From assembly GCF_029626145.1 (NCBI RefSeq), contig NZ_JARUBJ010000002.1, positions 6,706,501 to 6,770,500 of the forward strand: a DNA stretch of 64,000 nucleotides, in the 5' to 3' direction. Within the stretch, counting starts at the first letter, position 1; every line of letters begins with the position of its first letter. A program made the translations under genes and the position numbers. The stretch is from Micromonospora sp. WMMD961. GTDB taxonomy: Bacteria > Actinomycetota > Actinomycetes > Mycobacteriales > Micromonosporaceae. Below the pieces are notes generated by a model that saw nothing but the letters and a program-made list of their open reading frames with translations, made no database searches and was not told the origin of the DNA. Below are positions 61,578 through 64,000 of the stretch, in pieces.

Positions 61578-62405
61578 TTACAGCCCGAGCAGCTCGCGAG
61601 CCTCCGCGGTGGTCAGCGGCGGGCGCTGGGCGAGCTGGGCGAAACCCACCGCGCGGGCGACCAGTTGCATGTTCGACTCCACCGGGCGGCCCTTCGCGTA
61701 CGTCACGGTGTCCTCCATGCCGACCCGCAGGTGCCCGCCGGTCGACAGCGAGGCCAGCATGACCGGAATCGTGCTGCGGCCGATGCCGGTGGCCGAGAAG
61801 GTGGTGCCCTCCGGCAGGTCCCGCAGCATCCGGTGGGCCGCGACCAGCGTCTCGGTGGTGCCCGGCATGCCTCCCGGCACCCCCATCACGAAGTCGACGT
61901 GCACGTGCCCGCCGGCCGGCAGCCCGTACCTGCCGAGGAGGCGCTGCAACGCGGACAGGTGCCCGAGGTCGAAGATCTCGTACTCCGGCACGATCCCGCG
62001 TTCCTGCATCCGGGTGTGCAGGTCGACGATGAACTCCCAGCGGTTGAGGAAGACGTCGTCGCCGAAGTTGACGGTGCCCATCGTGCAGGAGGCCATGTCC
62101 GGCCGGGCGTCGAGGACGGCAAGCCGGGCGGCCTCCGGGTCGGTCACCGCACCGCCGGAGGAGAGCTGCACGATCAGGTCGGTGCTGTCCCGCAGCGCCG
62201 CCACCGTGTCGGCCAGGCGCACCGGGTCGAGGGTCGGCCGCGCCTCGTGGTCACGGATGTGGACATGGATCACGGCGGCCCCGAGCGCCTCGCACTCCTT
62301 GGCGGTGAGCAGCAGCTCGTCGAGGGTCACCGGCAGCGCCGGCACCTCCGCCTTGGCCGACTCAGCGCCGGTCGGGGCCACCGTGATCAACGTCCCTGTC
62401 GTCAT
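61578..62405 (-). CDS. BKACE (3-keto-5-aminohexanoate cleavage) family protein
   Basis: This 275-residue zinc-dependent TIM barrel of the DUF849/BKACE family condenses a beta-keto acid with acetyl-CoA and cleaves it. The zinc ligands are in AAVIHVHIRD and HVHVDFVMGVPGG. The catalytic region is ITVAPTGAES. ATG 62405 is chosen (MTTGTLITVAP). It is 23 bases after ygfZ, so on the fur-ygfZ transcript; the keto acid is unknown. Confidence 0.9.
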   Translation of the reverse strand: MTTGTLITVAPTGAESAKAEVPALPVTLDELLLTAKECEALGAAVIHVHIRDHEARPTLDPVRLADTVAALRDSTDLIVQLSSGGAVTDPEAARLAVLDARPDMASCTMGTVNFGDDVFLNRWEFIVDLHTRMQERGIVPEYEIFDLGHLSALQRLLGRYGLPAGGHVHVDFVMGVPGGMPGTTETLVAAHRMLRDLPEGTTFSATGIGRSTIPVMLASLSTGGHLRVGMEDTVTYAKGRPVESNMQLVARAVGFAQLAQRPPLTTAEARELLGL

Positions 62406-62428
62406 GCCGGCGATCCTAGACGCCACGG

Positions 62429-63541
62429 TCAGGACGGGTCGATCGCCGCCGCCGTCTCGCCGATCAGCAGTGCCGCGTCGTCCGGGACGTTCCGCTTGAC
62501 CACCGCGAGCGCCACCTGACCCAGCTCGTGGTGCAGCACGGCGGTGCCGACGAAGCCGACCGCCCGGCCGTCGAGCAGCACCGGCGTACCGGCCGTCGGC
62601 GGCTGGTCGGTGGTCACCCCGTCCAAATGCAGAAGTACGAGACGACGCGGCGGGCGGCCCATGTTGTGCACCCGGGCCACCGTCTCCTGCCCCCGGTAGC
62701 AACCCTTGTCCAGGTGCACGGCGGGGCCGATCAGGTCCACCTCGGCCGGGATGGTCCGGTGGTCCGTGTCCACCCCGACCCGAGGCTGGCGCGCCGCCAC
62801 CCGGATCGCCTCGTACGCCCAGAGCCCCGCGACCGGCACCCCGGCACCGCGCAACTCCGCCACCACCTGGTCCATCGCCGAGCGGGGCACCAGCAGGTCC
62901 ACCCCGAGTGGCCCGCGTCGGGCCCAGCCACCGATCGGCAGCGGCCGTACGTCGTACCGAACACTCGCTCGGGGTGGCACGGCACCGTGGGCGAACTTCG
63001 GACCCGGCACCGCGACCAGGTCCGGCGCGGCGAGCCCGGTCACGCCGAGCGTGCCCAGCGCCTCCGTCGCCGCCGGCCCGACCAGCGACAACAACGCCCG
63101 CTCGGCAGTCGCGTCGCGCGGCTCGACCTTGCTGAAGAACCGCATCTTCTCCAGGTAGGTCAGCAGACCCTCGGTCGCACCCGGCTCGGTGTCCAGCCAG
63201 GCGGTCTCGCCGTCCTCGGCGACCATGGCGTGCTGCTCGATGTGGCCGTGCGGGGACAACACCAGCAATTCGGTCCCCTCACCGGCGGTCAGCGCCGTCA
63301 GGTGTTGCGAGGTCACGGTGTGCAGCCAGCTGGCCCGATCTTCACCGGGCACCGCGATGACCCCCCGGTGCGACCGGTCGACCAGGCCGACCTCGGTGTC
63401 GAGGGTGCGCTGCTCACGCAGCGGGTCGCCGTAGTGGGCGGCCACCCCTCGGACGCCGGCCGCGACATGCGCCGCATCCGGTTGGTCGCGGCTGGCCTCG
63501 TCGATGCTCTCGACGGCCACCGCACCCGCGATGTCGATCAT
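62429..63541 (-). CDS. ygfZ: YgfZ/GcvT-domain folate-binding protein
   Basis: This 370-residue protein is related to GcvT and binds folate, helping maintain some Fe-S enzymes. The hallmark KGCYRGQETVARVHNMG is present with its Cys, together with the N-terminal folate-binding domain SHRGVIAVPGEDRASWLHTV. ATG 63541 overlaps the fur-family stop (ATGA), so the two are translated together. The pairing with a Fur-type regulator recurs in actinobacteria. Confidence 0.93.
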   Translation of the reverse strand: MIDIAGAVAVESIDEASRDQPDAAHVAAGVRGVAAHYGDPLREQRTLDTEVGLVDRSHRGVIAVPGEDRASWLHTVTSQHLTALTAGEGTELLVLSPHGHIEQHAMVAEDGETAWLDTEPGATEGLLTYLEKMRFFSKVEPRDATAERALLSLVGPAATEALGTLGVTGLAAPDLVAVPGPKFAHGAVPPRASVRYDVRPLPIGGWARRGPLGVDLLVPRSAMDQVVAELRGAGVPVAGLWAYEAIRVAARQPRVGVDTDHRTIPAEVDLIGPAVHLDKGCYRGQETVARVHNMGRPPRRLVLLHLDGVTTDQPPTAGTPVLLDGRAVGFVGTAVLHHELGQVALAVVKRNVPDDAALLIGETAAAIDPS

Positions 63542-63966
63542 TTGTCGTCCCCGTTCTCGCAGCGTACGCACACGCCGAAAAGTGACACGTGCCCGATATC
63601 CACCCGGAACCCCCGCTGCGTGGCCAACTGGTCGGCGAGCGGACGCAGCATCTCCGGATCGATCTCGTCGATCGCTCCACACTCCCGACAGACCAGGTGG
63701 ACGTGCTGGTGCTCACCCGCCGCGTGATACGTCGGCGAGCCGTGCGACAGGTGCGTGTGGGTGACCAGGCCGAGCCGTTCCAGCAGCTCAAGCGTGCGAT
63801 AGATGGTGGTGATGTTGACGCCGGCGGCGACCTCCCGGACGGCCGTGTGCACCTGCTCCGGGCTGGCGTGCCCCAGATCGAGCACCGCCTGCAGGACGAG
63901 CTGCCGTTGGGGCGTCAGCCGCAGCCCACGGGCCCGCAGCATTTCCGCGAGGGAGGATTCGGACAC
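63538..63966 (-). CDS. Fur-family transcriptional regulator
   Basis: This metal-responsive repressor has a winged HTH (LTPQRQLVLQAVLDL, NITTIYRTLELLERLGLV), regulatory metal residues HQHVHLVC, and structural zinc pairs CRECG and CVRC. GTG 63966 gives 142 residues; a TTG at 63987 would add seven. It may be Zur, Fur or Nur; the Nur gene of Streptomyces also neighbours a YgfZ-like gene as I recall, so a nickel role is possible but not proven. Confidence 0.9.
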   Translation of the reverse strand: MSESSLAEMLRARGLRLTPQRQLVLQAVLDLGHASPEQVHTAVREVAAGVNITTIYRTLELLERLGLVTHTHLSHGSPTYHAAGEHQHVHLVCRECGAIDEIDPEMLRPLADQLATQRGFRVDIGHVSLFGVCVRCENGDDK

Positions 63967-64000
63967 GGTCCGATCATAGTTCGGCAATCGCTGCGACCCC

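Overview
The window is high-GC actinobacterial DNA with many GTG starts, almost certainly from Micromonospora or a close member of the Micromonosporaceae. The evidence is a BldN-type developmental sigma factor with an RsbN-like partner, mycothiol enzymes (MshA, a mycothiol-dependent isomerase-type protein), a predicted F420-dependent reductase, the 33-residue ribosomal protein bS22, and several families of palindromic intergenic repeats of a kind I associate with this family. I see no rRNA, tRNA, CRISPR array, transposase or prophage. Most of the window is conserved chromosomal core. Gene content and order match, from memory, the Mycobacterium tuberculosis stretch Rv0474 to Rv0512 in inverted orientation, with Micromonospora-specific insertions.

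Layout. 0-6.7 kb: rex-hemA-hemC-hemD-hemB haem operon (minus strand) behind a Rex operator, with a repeat-rich gap and two DnaA boxes to its left. 6.8-11.4 kb: two-component system, then acyl-CoA ligase, glutaredoxin-like and HAD genes. 11.8-14.1 kb: bldN-rsbN with a coupled upstream small ORF. 14.2-18.0 kb: SerB1-like HAD, acyltransferase, SDR, bS22 and a small HTH gene. 18.3-23.2 kb: MacA/MacB-like ABC exporter and a membrane-anchored metalloprotease-like protein. 23.2-31.2 kb: hydrolase/TetR pair, proline dehydrogenase, lipoprotein plus glutathionylspermidine-synthase-like pair, CGNR protein, TIM-barrel isomerase, exopolyphosphatase, a Cys-rich Rv0495c-like protein and a TetR regulator. 31.6-36.0 kb: F420 reductase, phosphate-sensing phoR/phoP with divergent phoU and PHO boxes, phosphoglycerate mutase. 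36.2-40.3 kb: tandem MFS transporters and a histone-H1-like protein. 40.6-46.3 kb: YbjN, mshA, SDR, methyltransferase, murB, mycothiol isomerase-type protein. 46.4-52.1 kb: LacI-controlled beta-glucoside uptake operon. 52.3-64 kb: RidA, tandem GNAT, macro domain, EI24, WYL, SDR, the HTH-hbhA-DUF2516-hydrolase operon, asparaginase, BKACE enzyme, YgfZ and a Fur-family regulator.

Several circuits can be read directly from DNA: Rex box to haem synthesis; PHO boxes between phoU and phoRP; paired palindromes in front of the glucoside operon whose last gene is a LacI repressor; two similar TetR-type operators shared by a tetR gene and the F420 reductase; a TetR-type palindrome in front of a hydrolase-tetR pair; and a sequence resembling a BldN promoter in front of rsbN. 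The most unusual items are the small ORF coupled to bldN, the lipoprotein/ATP-grasp pair in a presumably glutathione-free organism, the histone-like protein, and the palindromic repeats that terminate convergent gene pairs, one of them embedding both stop codons.
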